NCBI GenBank assembly: GCA_002842575.1
Contig: PHDJ01000017.1
Span: forward strand, 1-55,814
DNA length: 55,814 nucleotides
From: Bacteroidetes bacterium HGW-Bacteroidetes-2
GTDB lineage: Bacteria > Bacteroidota > Bacteroidia > Flavobacteriales > Flavobacteriaceae
Direction: 5' to 3'
The translations under genes were made by a program, and so were the position numbers. The notes under the pieces are model-generated. The model had not been told where the DNA came from. It did not search any database and worked only from the letters and a program-made list of their open reading frames with translations. The first letter of the stretch is position 1, and each line of letters opens with the position of its first letter. Shown here in pieces: positions 43,089-51,425 of this stretch.

Positions 43089-46000
43089 TTATTTTATTAG
43101 ATAATTGATTTCCAATACATTTATATTGTACTGAAGAAGATTCTCTAGATAATTAATTTCTATATTTTTAGCATTTTCTAGTAGTTGTACATATTGTAAA
43201 AAGTTGATTTCGCCTTGTATAAATGCTTTTTCAGCATTGGAAAACAATTCTTCCGAAAGGATTTTTCCTTGATTTTCAAAATAGAAAATTCCTTCTTCAT
43301 ATTTTAGAATATTTGAAAGCAGGCTTTCGTAGTGCATGTTTAAATTAGTTTTATAGTTTTCAAATTCATCTTTAACTATTTGTATTTCTGTTTTTGCTGC
43401 TTTTATTTTTGCACGGTGGTTGCCAAACCATAGCGGAAATGCTAAACCTATCTGAAAACCCTGATATACATTTGCATTTTCAAATGAATTAGTTCCTTGA
43501 AATAAACTAAATTGAATATCTGGTAATAAACGCTGCTTTTCTAGAGAAAGAGATGATGTTGTTACCTTAGCAGCGTGTTCGTAAAAGCGAATTCCTTCAT
43601 GATTTTCCTTATCTAAAATTTGAATTGGCAATTTTTTAAAATCTTGTTTTGAAATGACATAAAGCGTATCCGATTGCATCCAACTATGAAGTTGTAAATA
43701 AGAGGTATTAACGCTTTCTATACTTTGTTTTAGTAAAATTTCTAATTCTTTTTGTTTGGAAGCAGCGGTAAGTTTTTCTAAATAATTGGTTTCGCCTAGC
43801 TCATACCTACGATTTGCGGCATAAGCAAACCTAGAATATAAGCTATCTAAATAAGCGTAATTTTTTACCACTTGTTGCCAATATACTACCTGAATATAAG
43901 CTTTTGAAACTTCTTTTGAAATGAATTTGCTGTCTAGCGCATATTGTTGCTCTGAAAGGGCAACTTTATGTTTTTGAACTTTTTGTTGAGCTCCATAAAC
44001 GCTAGGAAATAAAAGGGATTGGCTAATACCAAAAACCCTGATAGGTTGTCCGTTTTCTGCAATATTATTTTCATCAAAATGATAATACACCTGTGTTTTA
44101 TCTACATTAAAAGCAGTGCCAACCAAATTTTTATTTTGTTGCACTCGTAAAAAAGAGGCCTTTAAACTTCTATTATTTTCTAGCGCAATTTGAATTGCTT
44201 GCTCTGCTGTAACTGAGTTTTCTTGAGAATTTCCAAACCAAGGAATACAAAAAAGGAAAAGAAGTAGGAGAGAGGTTTTTTTTAATTTCCTTTTAGGGAA
44301 GTGTCCTTTTCTGTCAAACATTGCATAAAGTACGGGCAATACTATTAAGGTTAATGCAGTTGCAGTTATTAAGCCTCCAACCACTACAGTTGCAAGTGGC
44401 CGTTGAACTTCAGCTCCTGCAGAAGTGGAAATAGCCATTGGCAAAAACCCTAATGCAGCTGCAGTGGCTGTAAGTAATACAGGGCGAAGTCTGTCACGTG
44501 TTCCCATAATGATTCTTTTATTTATGTCTTGAATTCCTTGTGCTTTAAGTTCTTTAAAATGTTCGATAAGTACAATGCCGTTTAATACGGCAATACCAAA
44601 TAATGCAATGAAGCCCACTCCAGCAGAAATACTAAATGGCAAACCACGAATGTAGAGCAGTAATACACCTCCAATAGCCGCCATAGGGATGGCGCTATAA
44701 ATAATTAAGGCTTCTTTTACAGAGTTGAATGCAAAATATAAAAGAATGAATATTAAAACTAAAGCAATTGGTACCGCAATAGCAAGTCGTTCTTTAGCAC
44801 TGCGAAGGTTTTGAAATTGCCCTCCATAGGTAATGCTATAGCCTGTGGGTAGAATAATATCTCGTTCTATAATTTCTTGTACGTCTTTTACAACCGATTC
44901 TAAATCGCGGTTTCTAACGTTTACGCCAACCACAATTCTTCGTTTGGTGTCATCTCGTGATATTTTTGCAGGTCCTTTACTATAACTTATGGTTGCAAAT
45001 TCGCTAAGAGGCATTGTATTCCCATTTGGAAGTGTCACGGATGCTGTTTCAATATTATCAATATCTTTACGATTGTTTTCATCAAAGCGAACAACTAAGT
45101 CAAACTGTTTCTCTCCTTCAAAAACGATTCCTGCAGTTTTTCCTGCAAATCCAGTAGTAATGATGGTGTTTAAATCTTCAACATTAAGGCCATATTTAGC
45201 AATTTTTTGACGATCAAATTGAACAGACATTTGAGGTAATCCAGCAACTTTTTCAACAATAATATCAGCTGCGCCTTCTACATTTTGAATGGCTTTTTGA
45301 ACTTCCATTCCTTTTTTATAAAGGATATCTAAGTCTTCACCAAAAATTTTAATTGCTAAATCAGCACGAACACCTGTAATTAATTCGTTGAAACGCATTT
45401 CAATGGGTTGCGTAAATTCAAACTCAATTCCTGGAATTTCAGAAAGTGCAGTTTTAAATTTTTCAGCCAATTCATCTTTATTGGCAGCAGTAACCCATTC
45501 GCTTTTAGGTTTTAATTTTATGATAACATCACTTTCTTCCATTGACATTGGATCGGTGGGTACTTCTGCAGCTCCAATGCGGCTTACTACTTGATTTACT
45601 TCTGGAAATGATTTAAGTATTTTTTCTATTCTAGTTGTGGTTTCGATGGTTTTGGTTAATGTTGTACCTGTTTTTAAAACTGGTTGAATTACAAAGTCGC
45701 CTTCATCTAATGTTGGTACAAATTCCCCACCCATTGTGGTAAACAAATATGCTACTGCCACCAATAGGCTTATAGCTAAACCTAAAACCAATTGTTTTTT
45801 TCGGAGTGCCCAAATAATGGTTGGTTTGTATTTTTCTTCAAGAAAATAGATAAGACGTGATGAAACGGTTTTTTTGGTTATATCTGTTGGTTTTAAAAAC
45901 ATAGAAGCTACCACAGGAACGTAGGTAAAACACATAAGCATGGCACCAATAAGAGCAAAGCAAAACACTAGTGCCATGGGTTGAAACATTTTTCCTTCCA

Positions 46001-47417
46001 CATTTACTAAAGAAAGAATGGGAATAAAAACAATGATAATAATAAGCTGCCCAAAAACAGCAGATCGCATCATTTTTGTTGTTCCTTGAAAAGTTATTTT
46101 ATTTATTAAAGTTTGCCTTTCTTCTTTGGGTAAAGCTAGTATTTGTGTTCGTTCACTAGTTATTTTAAAAGCGATAAACTCAACAATGATTACCGCTCCA
46201 TCGATAATAATACCAAAATCGATTGCTCCTAAACTCATTAAATTAGCATCCACACCAAAAATATACATCAAGGAAAGCGCAAATAATAATGAAAGAGGAA
46301 TTACAGAAGCTACAACTAATCCGGATCGAATATTTCCTAAAAGTAAAACTACTACAAAGATTACAATCAAGCATCCTAAGATGAGATTTTCAGCAATGGT
46401 GAATGTGGTTTTTCCAATAAGCTCACTTCTTTCTAAAAAGCCGTTGATGTAGATGCCTTCAGGAAGAGAAGATTGTATTTCGGAAACTCGAAGTTTTACT
46501 GCATCTATAACTGCTTTTGAATTGGCATCTTTTAACATCATAATTTGACCCAACACTTTTTCTCCTTCGCCGTTTCCTGTAATTGCGCCAAATCGATTTG
46601 CTTTACCAAAACCAACATTTGCGATGTCTTTTATAAAAATTGGGATACCATCTCTATTTTCTACAACAATATTTTCAATATCTTCTAAAGAAGCAACTAA
46701 TCCTTCTCCTCGAATAAAGAAACTTTCATTTGTTTTTTCAATATACCCACCACCGGCAACACTATTGTTTTTTTCTATAGCTGTAAATATATCACTTAAC
46801 GAGATATTGAAAGAGCGTAAACGCTCAGGGTTTACAGCCACTTCATATTGTTTAAGGTGACCACCCCAAGTGTTTACTTCAACAACACCAGGAATACCAG
46901 AAAGTTGTCTTTTTACTATCCAATCCTGGATAGTTCGAAGCTCCATAATTGAATATTTTCCTTTATGACTTTCATCTATCTCTAAAGTGTACTGATAGAT
47001 TTCACCAAGTCCTGTAGATATAGGTCCCATAAAAGGAATGCCAAAGGCTGCTGGAATTTTTTCTTCTGCACTTTTAAGTTTTTCAGCAATCAATTGTCGT
47101 GGTAGGTAAGTACCCATTTTGTCTTGAAAAACAATGGTAACTACAGAAAGACCAAATTTTGAAACCGATCTTATTTCAACTACACCAGGTAAATTTGCCA
47201 TTTCTAACTCTACAGGATAGGTAAGAAATTTTTCAACATCTTGTGTAGCAAGATTTCTAGAGGTTGTGATTACTTGTACTTGATTGTTTGTGATATCAGG
47301 TACTGCCCCAATAGGTATATTTAGTAATGAATAGCAACCAAATCCAACAACCCCAAGGGTAAAAAGAAGTACAATTAGTTTGTGATGGATGCTGTATTGA
47401 ATTATTTTTTCTAACAT
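43089..47417 (-). CDS. CzcA/CusA-type RND pump fused to an outer-membrane factor
   Basis: 1442 residues. Residues 1-1033 form a complete heavy-metal RND pump: NIPIGAVPDITNNQVQV near the start and AIDFGIIIDGAVIIVE in helix 4 with the proton-relay Asp residues of metal RND pumps, and final helix ALTLIVLPVLYAMFDRKG. After a basic stretch comes a second signal-peptide-like segment (about 1044-1063, KKTSLLLLFLFCIPWFGNSQ), then a TolC/CusC-like factor (about 1065-1442). The pump and its outer-membrane channel are thus joined in one polypeptide, perhaps cut at the internal signal. It exports metal ions such as copper, silver, zinc or cobalt. Confidence 0.94.
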   Translation of the reverse strand: MLEKIIQYSIHHKLIVLLFTLGVVGFGCYSLLNIPIGAVPDITNNQVQVITTSRNLATQDVEKFLTYPVELEMANLPGVVEIRSVSKFGLSVVTIVFQDKMGTYLPRQLIAEKLKSAEEKIPAAFGIPFMGPISTGLGEIYQYTLEIDESHKGKYSIMELRTIQDWIVKRQLSGIPGVVEVNTWGGHLKQYEVAVNPERLRSFNISLSDIFTAIEKNNSVAGGGYIEKTNESFFIRGEGLVASLEDIENIVVENRDGIPIFIKDIANVGFGKANRFGAITGNGEGEKVLGQIMMLKDANSKAVIDAVKLRVSEIQSSLPEGIYINGFLERSELIGKTTFTIAENLILGCLIVIFVVVLLLGNIRSGLVVASVIPLSLLFALSLMYIFGVDANLMSLGAIDFGIIIDGAVIIVEFIAFKITSERTQILALPKEERQTLINKITFQGTTKMMRSAVFGQLIIIIVFIPILSLVNVEGKMFQPMALVFCFALIGAMLMCFTYVPVVASMFLKPTDITKKTVSSRLIYFLEEKYKPTIIWALRKKQLVLGLAISLLVAVAYLFTTMGGEFVPTLDEGDFVIQPVLKTGTTLTKTIETTTRIEKILKSFPEVNQVVSRIGAAEVPTDPMSMEESDVIIKLKPKSEWVTAANKDELAEKFKTALSEIPGIEFEFTQPIEMRFNELITGVRADLAIKIFGEDLDILYKKGMEVQKAIQNVEGAADIIVEKVAGLPQMSVQFDRQKIAKYGLNVEDLNTIITTGFAGKTAGIVFEGEKQFDLVVRFDENNRKDIDNIETASVTLPNGNTMPLSEFATISYSKGPAKISRDDTKRRIVVGVNVRNRDLESVVKDVQEIIERDIILPTGYSITYGGQFQNLRSAKERLAIAVPIALVLIFILLYFAFNSVKEALIIYSAIPMAAIGGVLLLYIRGLPFSISAGVGFIALFGIAVLNGIVLIEHFKELKAQGIQDINKRIIMGTRDRLRPVLLTATAAALGFLPMAISTSAGAEVQRPLATVVVGGLITATALTLIVLPVLYAMFDRKGHFPKRKLKKTSLLLLFLFCIPWFGNSQENSVTAEQAIQIALENNRSLKASFLRVQQNKNLVGTAFNVDKTQVYYHFDENNIAENGQPIRVFGISQSLLFPSVYGAQQKVQKHKVALSEQQYALDSKFISKEVSKAYIQVVYWQQVVKNYAYLDSLYSRFAYAANRRYELGETNYLEKLTAASKQKELEILLKQSIESVNTSYLQLHSWMQSDTLYVISKQDFKKLPIQILDKENHEGIRFYEHAAKVTTSSLSLEKQRLLPDIQFSLFQGTNSFENANVYQGFQIGLAFPLWFGNHRAKIKAAKTEIQIVKDEFENYKTNLNMHYESLLSNILKYEEGIFYFENQGKILSEELFSNAEKAFIQGEINFLQYVQLLENAKNIEINYLENLLQYNINVLEINYLIK

Positions 47418-47439
47418 GAAATAGCCCTTTATTTTCTTT

Positions 47440-47447
47440 CAAAAATA
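47440..47447 (-). promoter_or_regulatory. -7 promoter element of the RND operon
   Basis: Minus strand TATTTTTG matches TAnnTTTG, 22 bp upstream of the start at 47417. Its upstream edge is 41 bp from the centre of the direct repeat at 47480-47496. Confidence 0.7.
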
Positions 47448-47475
47448 GCTTTGGAGTCTTAGTTGCAGGTAAAGG

Positions 47476-47496
47476 TTTTCTTAAGATTTGCTTAAG
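47476..47496. promoter_or_regulatory. 11-bp direct repeat, metal regulon site A
   Basis: CTTAAGATTTGCTTAAG (47480-47496): two CTTAAG units start 11 bp apart, the phasing typical of OmpR-family regulator sites. It lies in front of the RND pump. Three further copies are at 48404, 48960 and 51066. Confidence 0.8.
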
Positions 47497-47570
47497 ATGA
47501 CTAATTTGTTTATACCTATGGATAGAATAAATAAAAATGGAAGAGACCTTTTATGGTATTAATAAAATAA

Positions 47571-47595
47571 AAGCTCCAGAAAAATTCCAGAGCTT
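47571..47595 (-). terminator. Terminator of the rubrerythrin gene
   Basis: On the minus strand AAGCTCTGGA pairs with TCTGGAGCTT over 10 bp (two G-U), 5-base loop, followed by TTATTTTATT. It lies 31 bp past the stop at 47626. Confidence 0.75.
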
Positions 47596-47625
47596 CTAAC
47601 AACTAACCAAAAAATCAACACTTAT

Positions 47626-48327
47626 TTAATTGAGGGAATCTAATCGTATAAAATTATTTGCATTTGTCATAGATATTTCGCAGCGTTTAGGGGCAACTGT
47701 TTCATAGGTATTTCCGCAGGTAGGACAAAGAAAATATACCCTAGGCAATGATTTTACATTGTTGTTTTCTAAAGCCACTAGTGCTTTCATATAAAAATCT
47801 CTATGCTTTTGTTCTACTTTATAGGCATAGGTCAAACTTATTTGCGCCATGTAGTTACCTGCTTTGTTGGCGTTTTTAATAAATTCTGGATACATAGTAA
47901 AGAATTCATAGCTTTCGCCTTCAATGGCATTTTCTAAATTTTCTTTTGTAGATTTTACAGTAAACTCTGGAGTGATTTCAGGGGTAGTTTGCCCAGCTTT
48001 TTCAATCACTATTTTATGATTATCTGCGTGAATTTTTTCCGCCACAGAAGCTGCTTTAAACAATAAGGCTATTTCAAACAAGCCTTCTTCGTTTGCTTTT
48101 ATGCTAAAGGCTTCATATTTAGCACTTGCAGTTGTTTCTCCCTTAAATGCATCTTGCATGTTTTGCATATTTAAAGCCATCGCGTCTTTAGGATTATCTA
48201 ATTTTGCTATTTCTAAATCATTTGTTTCTTCAATAGCAATTTTTTCATTGGTGGCATTGTTACAAGATTGAAACAAGGTTACAAAAATGCTTAAACTGAG
48301 GGCGAATACAATACTATATTTTTTCAT
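47626..48327 (-). CDS. Exported rubrerythrin-like lipoprotein
   Basis: I chose ATG 48327 (233 residues), which starts a lipoprotein signal (LFQSC, Cys22); the longer frame from 48516 would run into the upstream gene. The ferritin-like di-iron ligands are visible as Glu64, Glu97-x-x-His100, Glu136 and Glu172-x-x-His175. The tail is a rubredoxin-like site with Cys201, Cys204 and Cys216, but the expected fourth Cys is Ser219 (RCEIS). Rubrerythrins reduce hydrogen peroxide; an envelope-anchored one suggests protection against metal-driven oxidative damage. It has its own CTTAAG box and promoter. Confidence 0.9.
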   Translation of the reverse strand: MKKYSIVFALSLSIFVTLFQSCNNATNEKIAIEETNDLEIAKLDNPKDAMALNMQNMQDAFKGETTASAKYEAFSIKANEEGLFEIALLFKAASVAEKIHADNHKIVIEKAGQTTPEITPEFTVKSTKENLENAIEGESYEFFTMYPEFIKNANKAGNYMAQISLTYAYKVEQKHRDFYMKALVALENNNVKSLPRVYFLCPTCGNTYETVAPKRCEISMTNANNFIRLDSLN

Positions 48328-48362
48328 TTTTACTATTTTTAAATTATTTATTTTGTGAGTGT

Positions 48363-48370
48363 CAAAAGTA
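48363..48370 (-). promoter_or_regulatory. -7 promoter element of the rubrerythrin gene
   Basis: Minus strand TACTTTTG matches TAnnTTTG, 35 bp upstream of ATG 48327. It supports that start, since it lies inside the longer frame. It is 42 bp from the centre of site B. Confidence 0.7.
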
Positions 48371-48403
48371 CAAGTGGTTGATTTTAGGTTTCCTATATTT
48401 TTT

Positions 48404-48420
48404 CTTAAGATTTGCTTAAA
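48404..48420. promoter_or_regulatory. 11-bp direct repeat, metal regulon site B
   Basis: CTTAAGATTTGCTTAAA is identical to site A except for the last base. It lies 76 bp upstream of the rubrerythrin start. Confidence 0.8.
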
Positions 48421-48439
48421 ACACAGATTATAAATGGTT

Positions 48440-48904
48440 TTATTCAGTTGGGCGTGTTTCAAATTCGGGTAGTGACAATTCAATACCAGCACCATGTTTA
48501 AAGACCAATTGCCCACCTAAATATCCTGTTCTTGCTACAGAAACTACTAAAGCAGTAAACAAGAGTAACCCAATCCATTTGGTCCAGTTGCGTTGGTATT
48601 TAAAATAATAAATACATACACTAAATAATGCGGTAATAATAGATAGCCAAAGGGTTATTAATGCAGCTTCTTCGTGAAGTTCCATTGGTATTTCAAGCAT
48701 GCCGTCTTCCATACCTTCACCAGCGTAACTGCCACTTATATAAGCGGCAATAGCTCCTAAGGATCCAAGAAGTAATAAATAGAATGCAGCATTCTTGTAA
48801 AACTTATTTTTACTTAAAATACCAATAATTTCTGATAAAAATCCTACCATAAGTAGGGCGATTGGAAAATGAATAAGCATTGCGTGAAGATGTGTGATTG
48901 ACAT
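48440..48904 (-). CDS. DUF2231-like membrane protein B
   Basis: 154 residues with four hydrophobic helices and the same His pattern as the protein at 38003: HLHAMLIHFPIAL in helix 1 and LHEEAALITLW before helix 3. The similarity suggests a paralogue serving the metal regulon, while protein A serves the ApbE cluster. Membrane heme or metal binding is plausible. It has a CTTAAG triple repeat (site C) and a perfect -7 element upstream, so it is a direct candidate target of the regulator at 50353. Confidence 0.8.
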   Translation of the reverse strand: MSITHLHAMLIHFPIALLMVGFLSEIIGILSKNKFYKNAAFYLLLLGSLGAIAAYISGSYAGEGMEDGMLEIPMELHEEAALITLWLSIITALFSVCIYYFKYQRNWTKWIGLLLFTALVVSVARTGYLGGQLVFKHGAGIELSLPEFETRPTE

Positions 48905-48929
48905 TTTGAATAGATTTTATTATTATATT

Positions 48930-48937
48930 CAAATGTA
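48930..48937 (-). promoter_or_regulatory. -7 promoter element
   Basis: Minus strand TACATTTG matches TAnnTTTG, 25 bp upstream of the start at 48904 and 42 bp from the centre of the two best repeats of site C. Confidence 0.7.
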
Positions 48938-48959
48938 CGTGAAGGCTTCTTTAGGTTTT

Positions 48960-48987
48960 CTGAAGATTTTCTTAAGAATGGCTTAAA
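48960..48987. promoter_or_regulatory. 11-bp triple repeat, metal regulon site C
   Basis: CTGAAG, CTTAAG and CTTAAA start at 48960, 48971 and 48982, exactly 11 bp apart. The site overlaps the last codon and stop of the sensor kinase gene (stop at 48983). Confidence 0.78.
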
Positions 48988-50356
48988 ATGTGATACTAAA
49001 GGTAGTGCCTTGGTTTCTTTCACTTTCAACCTCAATATTTGCTTGTATTGCTTGAGCTGCTTTTAGGGCTATGGAAAGACCTAATCCATTGCCAGTAATT
49101 TCTTTGTGTTTTAAAGCATCAGAACGAAAAAAGGGAATAAATACTTTTTCTAAATCTTCTTTTTTAATTCCTATTCCTTTATCTTTTATAGTACATACAA
49201 GGTTTTTTTCATTTTGGCTAATGACGATGTTAATTTCTGAATCATTTGGCGAATATTTTATTGCATTTTGAATAATATTATCCAATATAAGGCCTGCATA
49301 ATATTTAGGTACTAAATCATTTTCATATTTTTTAGTGTTAAAAAGTATAAGAATGTTTTTAAAATCAATGCCTTTTTTATGTTTTTCTAAAAGATTATTT
49401 ATTAATGTAGCAAGAGATTCATTTGTCTCTTGTTTTGCCGTTTTTTGTGAATCAAAACGGGCTAATAGTAAAAGTTGTTCTAAAGTAATGGTCATTTTAT
49501 CTACTTCAGATAAGACTATTTTTACTTTTTCTTCATATTCTTGTTGGGTACGGGGTTTTCTTATTAAAATTTCTAGGGTCCCCCGCAATGTTGCAAGTGG
49601 TGTGCGTAATTCATGAGATGCATCGGAGGTAAATTGTTGCTCTCTTTGTAACGTTTTCTCTATTCTATTTAATAATTCGTTGATTGAGGAAGATAAATCA
49701 TATAATTCATCTTTGTTAGGAGGTAATGTAACCCTTTCATTTATAGTGCTTTTTGTAATTCTGTTTGTTGTGTTTGTAATATTTTGAATTGGAATGATGC
49801 TTCGTCCTGCAAGATATCTAGAAACGAAAAACAAGCCAATTAATACGATTGGGTATAAAATTAAAAGTGTATTTTGAAGTTTGGATATAACCATTAAGGA
49901 ATCCTCTAATGACATAGCCGCTAGTATATATCCTTTAATTTTATTGTGGTGCTCAATGGGAATTTGTACTTGCCTTATGTTTCGGTTATTAAGTTTTGTA
50001 TTAAAGTTTTCTCCTAATTTTTTTTTACCTTCAAATGGTAATTTTTCCTCTTTCAAGTTTGGAGATTTATCCATCAAACGCCCTTTATCATCAATAATTT
50101 GTATAAAAACAGGGTTTGTATGTACTTCTTTATGTTCTATTTCCTCCCATTCTTCTTTGTTTATAAAGAAAAGGATATCTTCTTTAATTTTAATTTCTTT
50201 AGTGTGTTTTCTAGCCTCAAAAGAGAGTGCATTATCTAAGTTTTGATAAACGGTACTTTCTACAATAAAATAAACAATACTAAAGACCACTGCTATAATG
50301 ATAGCGGTTGCCAGCATATAATAAATAGCTAAACGATTTCTAAAACTTAAGCTCAT
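48983..50356 (-). CDS. CusS-like sensor histidine kinase
   Basis: 457 residues: membrane helix 1 (about 10-33), a periplasmic sensor loop of about 130 residues, membrane helix 2 (about 163-180), HAMP (about 182-235), HisKA with His248 (SDASHELRTPLATLRG), and HATPase with NAIKYSPNDSEI, DKGIGIKKED and GNGLGLSIALKAAQ. The periplasmic loop is charged with scattered His, which would suit metal sensing, but no clear metal site is visible. Its ATG overlaps the regulator stop by 4 bp. Confidence 0.93.
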   Translation of the reverse strand: MSLSFRNRLAIYYMLATAIIIAVVFSIVYFIVESTVYQNLDNALSFEARKHTKEIKIKEDILFFINKEEWEEIEHKEVHTNPVFIQIIDDKGRLMDKSPNLKEEKLPFEGKKKLGENFNTKLNNRNIRQVQIPIEHHNKIKGYILAAMSLEDSLMVISKLQNTLLILYPIVLIGLFFVSRYLAGRSIIPIQNITNTTNRITKSTINERVTLPPNKDELYDLSSSINELLNRIEKTLQREQQFTSDASHELRTPLATLRGTLEILIRKPRTQQEYEEKVKIVLSEVDKMTITLEQLLLLARFDSQKTAKQETNESLATLINNLLEKHKKGIDFKNILILFNTKKYENDLVPKYYAGLILDNIIQNAIKYSPNDSEINIVISQNEKNLVCTIKDKGIGIKKEDLEKVFIPFFRSDALKHKEITGNGLGLSIALKAAQAIQANIEVESERNQGTTFSITF

Positions 50357-51021
50357 TTTTCTTTTGCGATATATCCTATTCCTCTTACAGTTTGTATGTA
50401 TTCTTCGGCATCATTAAAATGCAGTTTTTTTCGTAAAGCATTTACATATACGTCAATAACTCCTGTGTTATAATCAAAATGAATATCCCAAACACTTTCA
50501 ATTATTCGACTTCTTCGGCACACTTTTCCTTTGTTTCTAATTAGGTATTCAAACAAAGCAAATTCTTTTTGGGTAAGTTGAATTTCTTCCCCGTTTTTAA
50601 AAACTTGATGCGAACTTACATCTAAGGTAATGTTACCTAAAGTAAACAAATGCTGCTCACCAGTTTTTGTTCTTAATTGCACCCGAATACGCTCCAGAAG
50701 CTCCTCAAAATGAAACGGTTTTTTTATATAATCATTGGCTCCAGTTTGCAAACCAAAAATGGTTTCATCTAAAGTGTCTTTAGCTGTAAGAAAAATAATA
50801 GGGGTTTTTGTATTTTCTTTTCTAAATTGCCTACATATTTCTATGCCACTAATTCCTGGTAGCATCCAGTCTAGTAGAATAATGTCATATTCGCCAGACA
50901 AAGCTAGCTCTAAACCTTTATTGCCTTCTTGGGCTACATCTACGGCAAAACATTCTTCCTCTAATCCTTGTTTTAGGAAGTTTGAGATACCAGTTTCATC
51001 TTCGACTATTAGAATTCTCAT
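50353..51021 (-). CDS. OmpR-family response regulator, CusR-like
   Basis: I chose ATG 51021 (MRILIVEDET, 222 residues) over a TTG at 51036. Receiver domain with Asp51 (IILLDWMLPG) and winged-helix DNA-binding domain (about 125-220; LTQKEFALFEYLIRNKGKVCRRSRIIESVWD, VYVNALRKKLHF, IQTVRGIGYIAKE). OmpR-type domains bind direct repeats with 11-bp phasing; four such sites occur here, including one in front of this gene, so it probably activates itself, the DUF2231-like gene, the rubrerythrin and the RND pump. Confidence 0.94.
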   Translation of the reverse strand: MRILIVEDETGISNFLKQGLEEECFAVDVAQEGNKGLELALSGEYDIILLDWMLPGISGIEICRQFRKENTKTPIIFLTAKDTLDETIFGLQTGANDYIKKPFHFEELLERIRVQLRTKTGEQHLFTLGNITLDVSSHQVFKNGEEIQLTQKEFALFEYLIRNKGKVCRRSRIIESVWDIHFDYNTGVIDVYVNALRKKLHFNDAEEYIQTVRGIGYIAKEK

Positions 51022-51025
51022 GATA

Positions 51026-51033
51026 CAAAAGTG
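51026..51033 (-). promoter_or_regulatory. -7 element of the regulator gene, near start codon
   Basis: Minus strand CACTTTTG is one base off TAnnTTTG, but it lies exactly 41 bp from the centre of site D, the same spacing as the other three. It ends 4 bases from the ATG, so the mRNA may be leaderless. A second candidate (TAATTTTA at 51046-51053) exists. Confidence 0.5.
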
Positions 51034-51065
51034 CAACTATTTGTCTAAAATTACATTAATGCTTT

Positions 51066-51082
51066 CTTAAGATTTGCTTAAA
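51066..51082. promoter_or_regulatory. 11-bp direct repeat, metal regulon site D
   Basis: CTTAAGATTTGCTTAAA is identical to site B, 44 bp upstream of the regulator start. It indicates autoregulation. Confidence 0.8.
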
Positions 51083-51425
51083 TCAAATTTTTTCTGATAT
51101 AAATTTTATTTCAAATATTTCCTATTCTGTAAATTTATATTTCAATATGCATCACCTTACTGAATTAGCTTTGGGATATTTGTAGTATCGTAACCCATTT
51201 TGGCATGACTTATTTTGCCTAAGCATGTGCCTGAAATATTTTCTATATTCTTCTCTTATTCTTTCTTGGTATAATTTGCAAGAACAGTAGTAATTGCAGT
51301 AAGGATGAAAATTACGAATAGCGTTTATTTTATAAGCAAATTGCTTTTTTAGAAAGAAAGAAAACTCAATTAAAAAAATAAAAAAGGATAAAAAATTAGG
51401 TAAAGGAGTAAATTAAAAAGAAAAA
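51083..51425 (-). other. Intergenic region with an unassigned open frame
   Basis: 343 bp between the glycosyltransferase end and site D. It is AT-rich except for a patch at about 51150-51235. On the minus strand one frame stays open for about 84 codons (51412 to about 51149) and reads a Cys/Tyr-rich peptide (PYCNYYCSCKLYQERIREEYRKYF in part), but it has no ATG near its beginning; the first ATG would give only about 24 residues. It could be chance, a gene remnant or an RNA. I do not call a gene. Confidence 0.35.

Noticed and set aside
48328-48516. Longer N-terminus of the rubrerythrin (start at 48516)
   Set aside because: It would overlap the upstream gene, site B and a perfect -7 element, and the internal ATG begins a lipoprotein signal.
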